Positions 13,306 through 25,989 are shown, counted from the first letter of the stretch. The stretch: 64,000 bases of DNA from Hyperoplus lanceolatus (GCA_026929865.2 CM049395.1:29135001-29199000); one strand, 5' to 3'. Program-made: numbers and translations. The notes: a model not told the origin generated them from the letters alone.

Positions 13306-14384
13306 ATTAAATGATATATAATTTAATATTTGCATGTTAGATGAAAATGTAGATCAAATTTTAAATTTTAAAGCTTTTCTGTCATCCTGCCAAAGCTTTG
13401 TGATTGGTTACACTGCAGCCAATCAGCGAGCAGGAAGCGGATTAGCGATAACACTATATTAATATTAGTCATGTTAAAATAGATTAATACTGATATCATA
13501 CATATCATATGCCTGTGTAAAACAACCTGAGGAGTTTTATTAAGTCAAACAGGTTTTTTGACCGACAAACTGAGTATATATTTGAGATGATTTATGTATG
13601 TATTACCATTTTTATTCATATAGGGCCAGCCTCTTATGGCCTTTGATTTGTACGAGTGAAGTTACTAATAGCTTCTTTCTTTCCTTGTGTTTGTGCTGCT
13701 GCCTCCTTAAATAAATAAAGGTGTACTCTAATGAATTAAACACTGTGTTTATTTACTTATTGTTCCACTACTACTACCAACACCACCACCACCACCAACA
13801 GAATGAATACATAATTTAAAAAAAATCATAAACAGAAGATTGTAACATTAAACTTTAACAGTCATGGATATTTAACAAGCTATCAATTAGCAGGAGGATT
13901 TTCTCATATGTGTGTCATTCATTAGTCAGCTTGTTTATTAATAAGGAGTGAGTGGGGTGTGTGTGTGTATGAAACTGCAGAGAAACCATGAATGAGGACA
14001 CATCATCTTCATCATCCACATACTCTGTATCAACACTTTTGTGTTTTTGTGTTGCAGAGGTTGCCGTCAAAGATGTTACACAACGTTTTCTGACCTACGT
14101 TGGATACTCACACGTTGAGTGTGAGTTTGATTCATGTTTATCCCGACACCTCCAGAGAGGAACAAAAAAACTTTCATCTTCCAATATTCTGCATCACACA
14201 TTTCAAATGCCCAGTCAATTTCATTTATACAGCCCTAAATCACAATTCACACATTTGCCTCATTTGTCTTTCAAACATGTACAACAGACAACACCCTATG
14301 TCCTCAGACCCTCGATGTACAGACAGAAAATAAAAATCATAAAAGACCAAAGTCACGAAGACAACGTGTTCAGCAATAAACCTG

Positions 14385-14600
14385 GGAGTTATTTGATTTT
14401 GATTTTGATTTGATTCAATTTATTTCAGACATATCAAACATACAAAACAAAATGAAAAGCATGGAAATACAGAAAACAAATTATGTTTTCGCAAAAGAAA
14501 TTAAAAATAAAAGAAAACAAATTATCTGTATTGCTGAGATATGCCTGAAAAGGAGCAGGAAGAAGTATACACTTATTTAATCCTACCCCTTTTCCATTTC
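14385..14600 (-). mobile_element. 3' tail of a LINE, minus strand
   Basis: Read on the minus strand, the segment contains a conserved-looking stretch (GGAAAAGGGGTAGGATTAAA, then CTTCTTCCTGCTCC). It ends in GTCTGAAATAAATTGAATC followed by a short A/T-rich tandem tail at 14395-14415. That layout is typical of 5'-truncated fish non-LTR retrotransposon copies. The exact clade is not certain. Confidence 0.5.
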
Positions 14601-15418
14601 ACCTTGTGTCGAGCAGTAAACAGTAAAGTCTGGAGGTCGGTTGGGAGGTCATGCTGTTGGATGGATTCAAATCCTGCGTAAGACTGACAACTGGCTTTGC
14701 ATCATTAAATATGAATCTTTGAGTCCAACACTAAACACACTGCTCAGATTAACTATCAATGCACAATAGAAATATACCCAAATAAAAACTAAGGATGTTG
14801 AATAGCTAAATTAGAAAAACTCCCAGCCCAGTAATTACCAAATAGCTATTGAATCTTGAGATATTAGGCACTCCTCCTCCTAGAAGATACATTTCTAGCC
14901 ACAAACAGCAAACATTTTTAACTATACCTAAATTATGTTCAACAAAACACAGAATGAATTAGTATGCAAACAGCTTGTTGGAGTCAACCACCAACAACTG
15001 ATGTTGGCTTTTATAAAACGATAGTTGACCATAAGTTCTGCCAGAGGTAATTTTTCTTATTGTTTTTAATGGAGCTCTACAACTCAGAGGAAGTAGATCA
15101 GGGTTGGGTTGATCCTTTAACTTGTGAATGTGTTCATCTGAGCAGCCTCCACTCAACAAACCACACACAGATGATTAAGTGCAGGGGTCGACAGGTCAAC
15201 AGTGGAGACCATGAACAAATAGAATTAAACAGGTCTTTGTTGAGATATGGATTTATATAGGATTGGAGGAAGAGGAAAGAACATTGAAAATATAAAATTT
15301 TTGATGCAAGATGCTTTTTGTTAGTCATACTGATCTCAAGGAAGTTTGTTATTTTTTCACCCTCTAAAGTGTGAAGATCTTTGAAGATCATGTGACACAG
15401 CGAATCGATGATCATGCC

Positions 15419-15420
<2 letters not shown>
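14601..15420. other. Intergenic, no gene seen
   Basis: AT-rich DNA with no recognisable exon or mobile element. Confidence 0.55.
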
Positions 15421-15452
<32 letters not shown>

Positions 15453-15554
15453 GCGTGTGTGTGGTCTTTCTTCTTTACAACTGTGAGTGCAGCTGAAGTG
15501 TTGGAGGTTGATTGGAAGCGTGCTGAAGCACCAAGAAAGCCGCCCCTGCATAAT

Positions 15555-15635
<81 letters not shown>
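15421..15635. repeat. Opposed (TG)n and (CA)n microsatellites
   Basis: A TG array (15421-15451, with a short GT continuation to 15462) and a CA array (15556-15635) lie about 100 bases apart in opposite orientation. They are complementary and could pair as a stem. Confidence 0.9.
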
Positions 15636-15638
<3 letters not shown>

Positions 15639-15782
15639 GTTGGACACAGATGGAGACCTGAGCATATTCTAATGTATATCTAACCCGCAGAAGAACACAG
15701 ATACATCTGTTTGTACACTTTAGGATATATGTCAGGATACAGTGAGGTGTCCATCCAGTTCAATTATTCTTTTCCCAGCAAC

Positions 15783-16221
15783 TGTTGTAGAAAAGTGAGA
15801 TCATAAGGCTGTAATAATCAAGCAGAGAGTGTTTAATAAAGAGTATTCAATCAAACAACAGAGGCTTCATGTTCTATCCAGTAAGAACATGGAGGTCCAT
15901 CCGACCCAGGAAGCCCCGCGATGACTTTCTGAGAAGAATGGCCCCGATCAGATGGCAAGTCACATCTTAAATACAAGTCAGACCAGCATCAAGAATAGTG
16001 TTGTGTGTTTCAATTGGCAGTCAGGTGAGGGGGAGGTGGTGGGAGAGGGCTCAGTGAAAGACTGTTTACTGTTGCAGGGGGGGTATCCAAGGGAGACGGG
16101 GGGTTGGGGAGGTACAGTTTGAGTACTCTGTAATACACTTTTGAGGATTTTAACCTTAGACATACAGGAGTAATACAAGATAAATACAATGTTTCCTATT
16201 ACATCAATAAGCATTCCAACA
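15783..16221 (-). mobile_element. Possible solo LTR, minus orientation
   Basis: Read on the minus strand, the segment starts TGTTGGAATGC and ends CTTTTCTACAACA (TG...CA). In between it has a TATTTAAG promoter-like word near 15970, then a CTTTATTAAAC polyadenylation-like word near 15835. That order and spacing are LTR-like. I could not find a matching target duplication at the two flanks, so the limits and the identity are tentative. It is a fossil if real. Confidence 0.35.
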
Positions 16222-16959
16222 TTCAATATCTGCCACCACACTGTCAAGAAACCTGTTCACAAACAAAGTCTATATTTTCTCCACAATATTTCGCAGTTAA
16301 CTCACACGACAAACAAGGTGCTAACTTTGCAAATAGACATGTTGTCTTTGTCTGGGGCCTGTCACACTCTCTTCACTACATGACTCTGAACAAGGACCTG
16401 CTGGTGGTGGAGACGGAGGATAAAGGCATACCTTTCCAACTATGTAACAGGTTCTACAGGATCTCTAAATACTTTACATTCCTTTTTTGACAAACTCTTT
16501 TTATTTGACCAATTCATCATATCTATAAATATGTCATCAATTACCTCACATTAATGTAAAATCCTATCGTATAGTAGCCTAATACAACATGCTGTGCTGT
16601 GTTTGGGTGCCTGATAAGCCTTCAATGTCATGAGTATGTAAGTATATTTTCAATTTTTAGTTTTTGCATCAATGTTCTGTGTGATGTTAACTTCAACTGA
16701 CTGATCCGTGTCTGTGGTCTCCTAAGAGGAGATTCAATCAGGAAAACAGTGTTTTTACGCAGAATGAAAAAGTGTTGTTGGAAGCAACAGTATTTGTTAA
16801 AATGTCAGGGAAAAATTTAAATGTTTGTTTACTGTCCTTGGTTTGTTGTTTTTCCACCATGTCAGCATGTTGGTAACTGGGTAGTAAATATCAGACTTAA
16901 TAATGTGAACCTATGTGTTTCCTCTCTAACAAATTTAAATATTCCTCTGGCGTCGACTC

Positions 16960-17260
16960 ATGGAGCACCAACGAGGCTCCAATTTGTGACGGATTAATGG
17001 CGACCCCCCCGCTGCTGCCACTGCAGCAGGTTAGCCGGGCCCTTATTATGAAATAAATGAATGGGTGCCAATGAATGTGTCATGGCCGTTACCACACAGC
17101 ACGCCATCTACAACCTCCCCCTCCCCCTCCCCCCTCCTTCCACCACCCCAGTGAGAGCCAATTGCCTCCATTATAGCTGCTGATTTATCAGGAGGAGGAG
17201 AGAATTCAAAACAGCGTAAATCACTCAATTACGCTGTTTGAATATGGACTGGCTGGACTA
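16960..17260. promoter_or_regulatory. Candidate conserved non-coding element
   Basis: Complex sequence with GGATTAATGG, TTATTATGAAATAAATGAATGG and CCAATTGCC words, plus a C-rich block at 17112-17137. Its composition differs from the flanking AT-rich DNA and it has no coding potential. The call is from composition only. Confidence 0.25.
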
Positions 17261-18394
17261 ACTACGACTCCCAGGGTGCATTTTACAAAGTTAAATGTAT
17301 CCAATATCAGAGCTTCAGATTCTGTTACTAGAAGTTACTCTCACAGGAGTGTGGAATAAATGTAAACCTTTAACATGTTACAAAATATTGAATAAGTGTT
17401 TTTTCCCAAAGTGTTGACATTTTCCTATAAAACTAGGATAAGGTTTAATTACCACACTAAAATTCAGTTGATAGTCCAGCTGAATTGGGGGAAGCCTGGG
17501 CTCCAACAAAGATCCTGAGTCAGACATGTAAAATTGACTTTTAGACATTTAACAATCATCAGTGTCAACTTCCTGTCATTGTGTCTTGGTTGTACCAGGT
17601 GTCAGACAGTGTTGAAAGATAGACATGTAAGCACTCAAGAGGAAAGGTCAAAAGGCAAGTACTTGTGACCCCCTGAATGTGTTGAGTGGCAGTGTGTGAT
17701 TTACCTCCTGCTGGCTGCAGCTCTCCATCCCCGACACCTCAACACTTCAGAGGTCCAGGATTTAATCCGCTTTCTGCTGCCTGCGTGGTTTTCATCTGGA
17801 GCAAGGTCCTTTACTTGTCCGATTGTTGGTTTTCAGTGGTCAGGTGACTTTTCAGTAGCGTTGTGCGTTAAAGCTGAATTTGTGCAATGTTTTCTGGAAA
17901 ACTACTGTAACTGAAAATGTTTAATGAACATAAAATTATTACTAATAGATTTTCTCTCCATCATCTATTAATGGTTCATCACTGCAGCTTTACTTAATGC
18001 TCCTTGTTTTCTTTGACGCAAACTTGATGATGTTGTTGTATTTGTATCTTTACTAAAAGAGAAATGGTGTCTTTTGCCATCTTTAATTAGTCCCACTTTT
18101 TAATCTACTTTATAATGAAGGAAATTAACTGTAAATAAAACCAAAATAAACGATTGCTTCCCTAACAAAACATACAGATGGTTTGGGGTAGGTAAGCCAA
18201 ACCCATATAAAAAGGGTAAAAAGTATTGTCTAGAGATATTTCTATCCCAGGCAATAGAGTCCACAATTAAGTCCCTTTCTGCTTGTAAATTAAATCACTG
18301 AATCGGCTGAAAAGTGGGGGACAAAAGAACTCTGTAAAGCAGGGCTCTAACATCTCTGAGTTTGTCAGGGATGTCGCTAACATGCTCGAGTGGC

Positions 18395-18600
18395 TCTCTG
18401 TGTTCAGGAGCCGATCACTTCAATTAAACCGCTGATTAAGCAAATTGGAGGCTGATTAGTAAATGAGCAGAGGTCTTCAGGAGAGCTGCTAATTAGGGAG
18501 GCGATTAGTGGCTTTAAAGAGCAGCGAATGAGGTGCTGATACTCGTTAAGAGATTATTACTCCACTAGGCTGCCAATACAACGAACCTCTTCACAGCAAG
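18395..18600. promoter_or_regulatory. Candidate conserved non-coding element
   Basis: Dense homeodomain-type cores are visible (GATTAAGCAAATTGG, GGCTGATTAGT, TGCTAATTAGGG, GCGATTAGTGG) in otherwise complex sequence without an open frame of note. The clustering of ATTA cores suggests an enhancer. The call is an inference. Confidence 0.3.
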
Positions 18601-19499
18601 AGAGGCAGCAGAGAGAAAATCTACGTACCTTCTTCATTGACTGAAAGCAAGTGTGCACTTTATTTAATATCAATCCAATCTGTATTTGAATATTGGACTA
18701 TATTGATCAGTTGAGATGAATAAGAAATTAATTAATTAGCATCTAGCATTTATCAAAAGTTAAACTATTTCAAATTAATAGCTCATGAAGATGTCATTGT
18801 TGTGTTAAGCTGAATTCAAGCGGACAAAAAAAAACAATGTTTTTACCTTTCTAAAAGTTTTATGTAGACTTTATGTTTATTTATCAAATGTACTGGTGCT
18901 TTTGTTGCATTATTGAATAATTCTTTATTCCTTTCTTGTTCTCAGATGTACAGTACATATCATCGGAAGTATTTCCATTGATTAACTCCATTATTCTCAG
19001 CCTAGAATTTTTTTTCTGTGGACCTGACTTAGCGATAGGCCTGAGCTTTCAGTCGCTATTGTGAAGTTCCTGGAGAGAAGGAGCTTACCCTGTTGACGTG
19101 TAATAGCAGATGCTTGAATAAAAAGAAAATCTGAAAAACCTTGAAGACATCTTGTCTGTGTTCCAACAAGAAAACGATTCCACGACAAATGGACATAAAT
19201 CCTTCTACTGATGAAGGTCAGGTGATACTGTTTAATTGCCCACAAGAGCTACGAAAATTGTCGTCTCCAAAGTGAAGAATGAGCTTTCAGACACAAGAGT
19301 AAATGTTTGGGGTTTTATCGTCTGCAAAACATCTAGAAATCTACTAGAGTTCTTTATGTTGAAATTAAAACCCAACAAACTCAAATTTACAAAAAAGGGT
19401 TGAAAAGGATTAAATGGGGTGGAAATATTTGGAAAATGGGATGTACGACACAGTGCTTTGTATGTGTCGTCTATCCACTGAGGCAGCTGTTATTTTCAG

Positions 19500-19880
19500 C
19501 GTCTTCACTCTGAACTCATGAAGTGCTCCCTGCTCGGCCTTGTTATCTGATATGCTTCTACATAAATGCAGCCAATCGAGTGCATCACATTCATGAATAT
19601 CCACGGCCCCACGTCATTCGGGATAACACTCTATTTCCTTTTGGCCGGGGTCTAATTATTCCATTTGCCTGGACCTGGATGCCATTTAGATGCAAGGTAA
19701 TTCAGCGTGGTATAACTCAATTAAATGTATCTGACTCGGATTTATGGAACATCAATAGCTCCTCAGTGGGACCAATGGGAACGCTCTTTATTTATCCCCA
19801 AGTCCTCCTGATGTTGCATTTCTGCAGCTCAATTAAATACACGAGCAACGAGAATGTTTCACAAGTCTGTAATGAGAAAA
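19500..19880. promoter_or_regulatory. Candidate conserved non-coding element
   Basis: Non-repetitive sequence with several CAATTAAAT and TCTAATTATTCC words. A long open frame crosses it on the plus strand but has no recognisable domain. Open but unrelated frames are common in strongly conserved non-coding DNA. The call is tentative. Confidence 0.3.
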
Positions 19881-20239
19881 GACAAGATGGCCCTCCTCCA
19901 TCCCCCTGTACTCCCCTCCGTCTGATTTCAGAGTGCGGTGGTGAATTAGCAGGAGCTCAGCACTCATTACCTCTGAAATTAACTTTTAAAAATTGCAGAA
20001 AGTGTCCGCCTAGATTGGACTGCTGAGTGACTGACGTCTCTCCCCATCTTTGTTCAGTGTGAGTTAATAGATACACATAAACATACTGAAAATGAAATTC
20101 TAAAAGGACTAAGGACTCGACTTGACTTAACCTGACCTGTGACTTGACTTGACTTGCCCAAGAAAAAAATACTCTAAAAAAATACTTTTTTGGGACTTTT
20201 TTGCATCCTTTTTTTTCACCAGGAGTTGGTACAGTACCT

Positions 20240-20815
20240 TAACCTGGCATTCCCAGACCTGCCACTAGGCGCTGGCAAATTAAATTTGCTGTGCCTGTTG
20301 GTCTGGACACTCTCCATTGAAGCTTTTCCAGAAAGTCCAGAAATCCAGACTCACGTTTCAATTGGTTCTATCTAATATGGGCACGCCAGAGCTCTTTGTA
20401 TGGTGCTCTGGGGCGGACGTAACCGGATGACGACAGTGACGTGCATGCGACGTCAAAGCCGTGATAGTAAACATCAAAGATGGCTGGGGATATGTTGTGC
20501 GAGTATGAGACTGCTTTGGCCTCGACCCGTTACGATTTGGAAGACGGCCCTCAAATCTTTCATTAGCAAGTAAGTGGAATGTTCTGTTTTGCCGACAGAC
20601 CATGGCAAACGTTTAGCTTAACAGTTTAACAGCTGTTCGCTAAACGAACGGGGGTTAATACGTCACCTTGTGCATCGCTCTGATTGGTTGTAGTGCTATC
20701 CAACTGCGTGCAGTGGCATTTCAAATGCACAAGTAGGAGCCGCCCCTTGAGTCGGAAATTACTATTGATCGTGGCCAGACCCTCTATCGTTCAAGATATC
20801 AGGCTTTCCAGGCTA
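20240..20815. mobile_element. MITE with TAACCTGG/CCAGGCTA ends and nine-base duplication
   Basis: The left end TAACCTGG and right end CCAGGCTA are near-complementary. The flanks are ACAGTACCT (20231-20239) and ACTGTACCT (20816-20824), a nine-base duplication with one mismatch. The 576-bp body has no transposase. The same end words and nine-base duplications occur at 33149-33518 and 59093-59466. Nine-base duplications fit Mutator-like or Merlin-like elements rather than hAT or Harbinger. Confidence 0.65.
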
Positions 20816-20995
20816 ACTGTACCTAGCACCTCTTTCACAATGACATCATGCAGGTACTGAAATATGGTGAGCTGTGATTGGTCAGGGACCAACGTGTCAA
20901 TTGTCTCTCTGCAATAATTTGTGATTTAAGAATCTGACCATCTGAACAGACAAAAATATTGTGATGTCTGTATGGGACGATTGCACAAGCAGTTC

Positions 20996-22382
20996 CAGGG
21001 CTGTACAGTGCGACAGTTTTGATCGCATTTGCTACTGAAATTGATCACATGCGATGATGAATACAAGTCCAGTCGCACCAGTGCTAATGAGCAGATGCTG
21101 TCTGTTTGAGACACAGAGGAGCTATGCAAAAATACTGCTTAGAGGGCTCTACATTAACACTCTCCAAATGCGGGTGAATGTAGTCTTAGGCGAGTAAGTT
21201 ATTAAGTCTACCCTCCACTTTGGCTGGTGAAAGATGTGTGCTCGGGATCTGTGCTTGTGCGGCGATTATGGCGTCTAACTTCACCAACAGTTAAAACAGG
21301 AAGGAGACGGCTCTCTTTACATTAACGCAGTCAAGTTAGTGCGTGTGCAAACAGAACATTTCCTGTGCGCCTTCACAATAAAAGTCGGTTACTAGCCAAA
21401 TGCGAGTTGACTCTTATTTTGAAGCAGGTAAGAACAGGAAGTTAGCGCTTCACAGCCCTGCAGTCAACCATGGACCTATAAAGAAAGCAGTCAACAGCAG
21501 TAACTATCTATGATTTAAACAAAGATTGACACAACCTATTTAACTTGGCCTAAATTGTATAACTATGTTTACTAATTTATTTAATAGGCTATATGTTCAA
21601 TGTTTTAAAGTATGGTTTTCATTAAAATAATGAAATGTTCTAAAAATGTTTGTTATTATTAGCCTAATATAATGATGATATGTTTATAAAAATATATAGG
21701 TATAGACATTATTTTTATAGTTATATGGGGGGGAAATCATTCTGAATCAGCAAAAAAATTGCCATTGGCAGGTTAGACTCTTTTGTCTAAATTGCAATCA
21801 GTGCACCCCTATTCATTTTTCTACAATTATTACTGCACACTAGGATATCATATTCATTGAGAATCTCAAATAAAACCAAGATGACATGCTCAAAGGTAAT
21901 TAGAGCTAAATGCAAGGGTTAGGGTCATGCAAGTTTTCGATCATACTTTGTGTGCTACTGTGGTAGCCGAATTCCCCGTGGCTTGACAAAGACGAGAGGT
22001 AGTAGACTGGACTTATCATCAGTGATCAGGTTTATTCAGAAGGAGATTCCATCAGACATACAGAGGATTTCATGGTAGCAGTAGCAGCAGGTTGAGGCCG
22101 CAATGGCACTCTCGTTGCTAGTTAGAGGACCCGTTTATATCTGTGTGTGGGGTGTATCATGTGTTCTTAATATCTGCAAATAGACATATCGTTTCATCAC
22201 AACAAGTCAAGCACATGTCCTTACAGGGATCTGACCTTAACCTTTAGATTCTATTTGCTCAGCAAAACCTGAAATAGAGGCTATTCGAATCTACAACACT
22301 ACCAAATTTATTTTTGTGCTACTGAATTTTTTTGCTTGCTAGCACCAGTGCTACCACTTTAAAAAATAAGCGTACAGCCCTG
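20996..22382. mobile_element. hAT-like non-autonomous element, interrupted by an LTR
   Basis: It begins CAGGGCTGTACAG and ends GTACAGCCCTG, a hAT-style CAGGG terminal inverted repeat. AGTTC flanks both sides (20991-20995 and 22383-22387), although hAT duplications are normally eight bases, so the duplication is only partly preserved. Internal words such as GTGCTACTGAA recur near both ends. A solo LTR (21959-22298) is inserted in it. Without that insert the element is about 1.04 kb and has no intact transposase. Confidence 0.6.
21959..22298 (-). mobile_element. Solo LTR inside the hAT-like element
   Basis: Read on the minus strand it starts TGTTGTAGATTCG and ends GGCTACCACA. It is flanked by the four-base repeat CTAC (21955-21958 and 22299-22302). 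A TATAAA box near 22137 is followed by AATAAA near 22033 and then a U5-like stretch, the expected LTR order. The superfamily is not certain; a four-base duplication would suit some endogenous retrovirus or Gypsy groups. No internal region is present. It inserted after the surrounding hAT-like element. It is a fossil. Confidence 0.65.
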
Positions 22383-22565
22383 AGTTCTAATGACGAATAC
22401 TGGCAGCATGAAGCCAATGTTTTCCAGGTTCCAGATACATGTAAAGATTCAAAATCCATTGAGAGGTTATATGTATTCTATCAGGGGCAGACTATAAAAA
22501 TTATTCAAAATTTGACATTACAGGCTGCCCTGTTCACATAAACCCTCAGACTGCCTATCTGAATA

Positions 22566-23825
22566 GGGGAGAGTGGGGTGAGATGTGCCACTTTTTACTC
22601 AAAGTGACTTTGAAGTGAGGCCTTGACAGTAAAGTCTCCAACTCAAATATGTACATATATTGCAGGTTGTTTTGCAACCCTGGCAATAAAAACTTTGGAT
22701 CTGGAATAAACTGTTGAAGATATATAGCTTTCGTAAAAAAAAGTTGTCTTGTGGCACAACTTGCCCCCGGTGTGGTGTAATTTGTGCCGTTAGAGAGAAT
22801 ACCATGGGGTCAATTGTGCCATTAATATATATCTCATAAACTGTATTGCAAGACAAATGCATTAGACAATCACTTTTTTAATATTTATTTAAAGTAAATA
22901 AAGTAAATAATTTACAAAGATTGAAGGACAATTTTCTTGAACAAGGCCTAGCAGATCTAATGGTTTTACCTGCAAAGCTCACAATGCCAAAGTCACCATC
23001 ATCATCTTTCTGGCCATCTGAACTCTCATTAGTGGTGTCGTTAAGTGGAATGGAGATGTCACTCTCTTCTGAGCAACTGTAGACTTTCTTTTGGTGACCA
23101 GTGAATGCCATGCTAATGGCACAACTCTCAGAAATTTACTTTGTACTAGCTGCTCCGCCCTTGTAGAACCAACTGCCACCTGGCATATGCGATTCCCCCT
23201 CCATTTTTTTTAAATCAAAAGCTCAAAACCCATCTGCACACCCTGGTTTTTCCTCCCCATTAACTATCTTACCACTGCACTACTATCTTTGTTTATATGT
23301 GGATGTCTGGGTTATGTCTTTTATTTTGGTTATAGTTATTTTACCTTCACTGAATGCACTATGTAAAGCACTTTGGACAGTGCAAACTGTTATAAATGTG
23401 CTTTTATAAATACATTTTACTTACTTACTTACTTCCTTGTAAATCACCCCAGGCCCTCTGGCACAAATCACCCCAACCCCAGAATTTTGGATAATAAGCA
23501 TGCTAACTATATAGACACAAAGTGTAGAATACTTAAGCACTAAACATCAAAACTTAATGTCAAATGTTTTCAAACGTGTCTATAATTGTTCAGACACAAT
23601 AATCAATAAAACTTGATCATGAAAATGTTACTTTAAAAGGCAAAAAACTGTTTTTTGAGCTTAAATGTGCTTATATCTTATTTCATGTTTCTCCCTTCTG
23701 TACAGGATGAGTTAAATGGATGGCTCTTCGTAAATATGTGGTCACATTTCCAATTTCTTCTATGGTTTTCTAGAAACAAGGGGTGGCACAACTTCCCCAC
23801 TGGCACAACTCAGGCCACTCTCCCC
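22566..23825. mobile_element. Non-autonomous DNA element with GGGGAGAGTGG ends
   Basis: The left end GGGGAGAGTGGGG and right end CCACTCTCCCC are inverted repeats flanked by TA on both sides (22564-22565 and 23826-23827). The phrases TGTGGCACAACTTGCCCC and GGCACAACTTCCCCAC show that long internal words also recur. A TA duplication suggests the Tc1/mariner/pogo group. The element is about 1.26 kb and contains a LINE 3' tail (23190-23435) inserted later. No transposase is preserved. Confidence 0.6.
23190..23435 (+). mobile_element. L2-like LINE 3' tail
   Basis: The segment ends with ATGTAAAGCACTTTGGACAG, then GTGCTTTTATAAATACA and a TTAC tandem tail (23418-23434). The AAAGCACTTTG...TATAAATA pattern is the familiar 3' end of fish L2-type LINEs. 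It is a 5'-truncated copy inside the element at 22566-23825. Confidence 0.6.
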
Positions 23826-24344
23826 TACTTAGTTTTCATAGTTGATGCATCCTCAAAAAATATTTTTGCAAACCGTGGCATAATAATAGGCCACTGTCTA
23901 TTAAATAATTAGCTAGCCATACAGTTCAAGCTATAGCTAGTGTTTTTAAACTTACATGTTCCTGTGCTGGCGAACATGTCGCTGATTTTGGAAACAAGGT
24001 CATTCTCATCTTTGAAGTCTCTAAATCTTCCCCTGATGTTGTGCTTCACACAGATCTGATGTTTTTTCTTTGATTTACCTAATACATTTTGCCAGTTTTA
24101 ATTTACCTAGTGTCTGGTTGACTGTATAGGCCAGGCCAACCTAGCAGTCAGTCCACTGGAAAATGTCTTGTTGCTCAAGTGTTCAGTCTGCGCCTGGATT
24201 CAATCAATATTTATGGAGTGAACTGATCTTCATCAGTGTGAAGCAGAAACAAACACAGCCATGTCACAACCTCCAGAGTGATCACTTCATTGATCCACTG
24301 CTCCTAAATTAAAGTGGATGATAGAGACCACTGCAGTTAGAGAG

Positions 24345-24357
24345 AGGTCAAAGGTCA
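24345..24357 (+). promoter_or_regulatory. DR1 nuclear-receptor site
   Basis: AGGTCAAAGGTCA is a perfect DR1, the same 13-mer as at 12775-12787 in the opposite orientation. Binding by HNF4/COUP-TF/RXR-type receptors is known for this motif. Whether this copy is used is unknown. Confidence 0.45.
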
Positions 24358-24924
24358 TGCCAACACACCTTCAGCTACAAGCAGCCGTCTGAGAGGCTTT
24401 CAGTTGGTATTTATCCTTCTGATTCTCTGCAAAAAGATATTTGAATGTCAGACAGGTCCTACAAAATAAAGTTCAGGTTAAGCACCTGTTTGTCATCTGA
24501 AAATGGACAGCTTAAGCTCAGGCTGAATAGTCACAGAACAGAGAACATTGTACCAATGTTGATATATTTTCATGAATAGTACTATATTTGCCTTATTTGG
24601 ATGCTTCTACAATAGGGAAAATGTTTAGTGTTTGAACACAGGATTTCAACTTATATTGGAGTATTGTTATAATGCTGTAAAGACATTAAATTGTCCTTTA
24701 ATTAAGTAAATAATCTTATTTCACCACTGGTGAAACTCTCCTGACAAGTATTGTATTGGAAAGTAAAATCCTTAACCCCCTGCGGAGTTCCTTCACTCCA
24801 CATTTACAGTTAATTCTACATAACAGACTAAATGGAGTCAAAGCTTAACTTACTGTGTAAATCAAATATCTCCTCTTTGTGATGTGTACCGCGTTAAGCA
24901 ACCTGACCAAGCTGTGACCGAACC

Positions 24925-25570
24925 TCCACTGACATCACACCATGCACAGCAGACAACGACCAATTATAGCCTGTTTTTATTTTAGGGGTCATTATAATTA
25001 ATGACAGTCTAGAGCGCTGTTACAAGCCTCTCAAGTCCTTCACAGATAAAAGCCGTTTGGCATCTGGGCTCCGCCGGTGCAGAGGCGGCTGCTTACAGAG
25101 AGCCACCGCCATCACCGTCGCCTCCGCTGCTCAATACTATGAATATTTAATTAATAATTAGTCATGTAATTCCTCCTCAGGAGTTATTATCCCTCAAACT
25201 GGTTTGTGCATTTAATTATTAGCAGCCTTTTTGTTTCCACGTCCCCCTCATTACTGTCAGGATTGATGTAACATAAACTTCATTAAAAATTAAAGTGGGA
25301 TTCTTTAATTACGAGGCCGCCCTCACCGAAGCCAGAATTAGCCAACTCAGTGATGTGCAAATGAGAGCATTATTTAAGAAACATGCTGGAAGTAGTTATG
25401 CTAATTCACCAGAGTTCACAGTGGCAGACCTTTCCACTCGTGGTTGCATATTCATTAAATGCACTATGCAAATTTAATGTAGCAGCCTTAGTAATGCCTT
25501 GTTAATTTATTCAGATTTATTGAGTAAGACTTGTAAAAAGTACCAATTTAATTAGCCCATCTCCTTGGAT
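24925..25570. promoter_or_regulatory. Candidate conserved enhancer block
   Basis: The block contains many homeodomain cores (TAATTAATGAC, TTTAATTAATAATTAG, GCATTTAATTATTAGCAG) and a perfect POU octamer ATGCAAAT at 25466-25473. A 60-codon open frame at 25295-25477 crosses it without any family resemblance. It is the most enhancer-like stretch of the desert by motif density, about 15 kb upstream of foxb1. The call is from composition and motifs only. Confidence 0.35.
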
Positions 25571-25989
25571 GGCGGGCGGTGATTGCTGAGCTTTTTAAAA
25601 AGACACGTCTGAGAAAGGGGAAAAAAGAGGAGAAACATCATGTTTTACAATTTACAGGGTTTAAAGAGAGATATTTGCTGCACTTATGGGGCGCTTAGAG
25701 AGAAATCACTTAAACTGCTCCTCCTGTTCCCAGAAGGAGGATGGAGGAGAAAATGAGACTGTCTCCTCTGAGTGAAGGCTGAGTCCACAGCTCTAATGGC
25801 TGAAACGAGGCCGGAGAGGCTGTTACCTCAACGTCTGGGTCCACCACCGAGGTGTTTACTGACGGGCAGGTCCCAGGAGGCAACTTCAAAACGTCACCGG
25901 AGGAGCCTTCAGAGCCAAACTCACAGCAACTAACAAGAAAACTACAAAGTGATGGCTTTTATTCTCTTCTTTACACCTCGGTCGCCACA

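Larger units (their letters stand above)
16222..20239. other. Gene desert, no gene seen
   Basis: This long non-coding interval contains three complex stretches listed as candidate regulatory elements. Between about 20118 and 20156 there is a short GACTTGACTTGACTTG-type tandem stretch. No exon is recognisable. Confidence 0.6.

Noticed and set aside
13400-13425. Pair of CCAAT-like boxes near 13.4 kb
   Set aside because: No open frame or other promoter element lies nearby on either strand.
25295-25477. 60-codon plus-strand frame MGFFNYEAALTEAR...
   Set aside because: No family resemblance. It begins without a convincing start context and lies in a likely conserved non-coding block.
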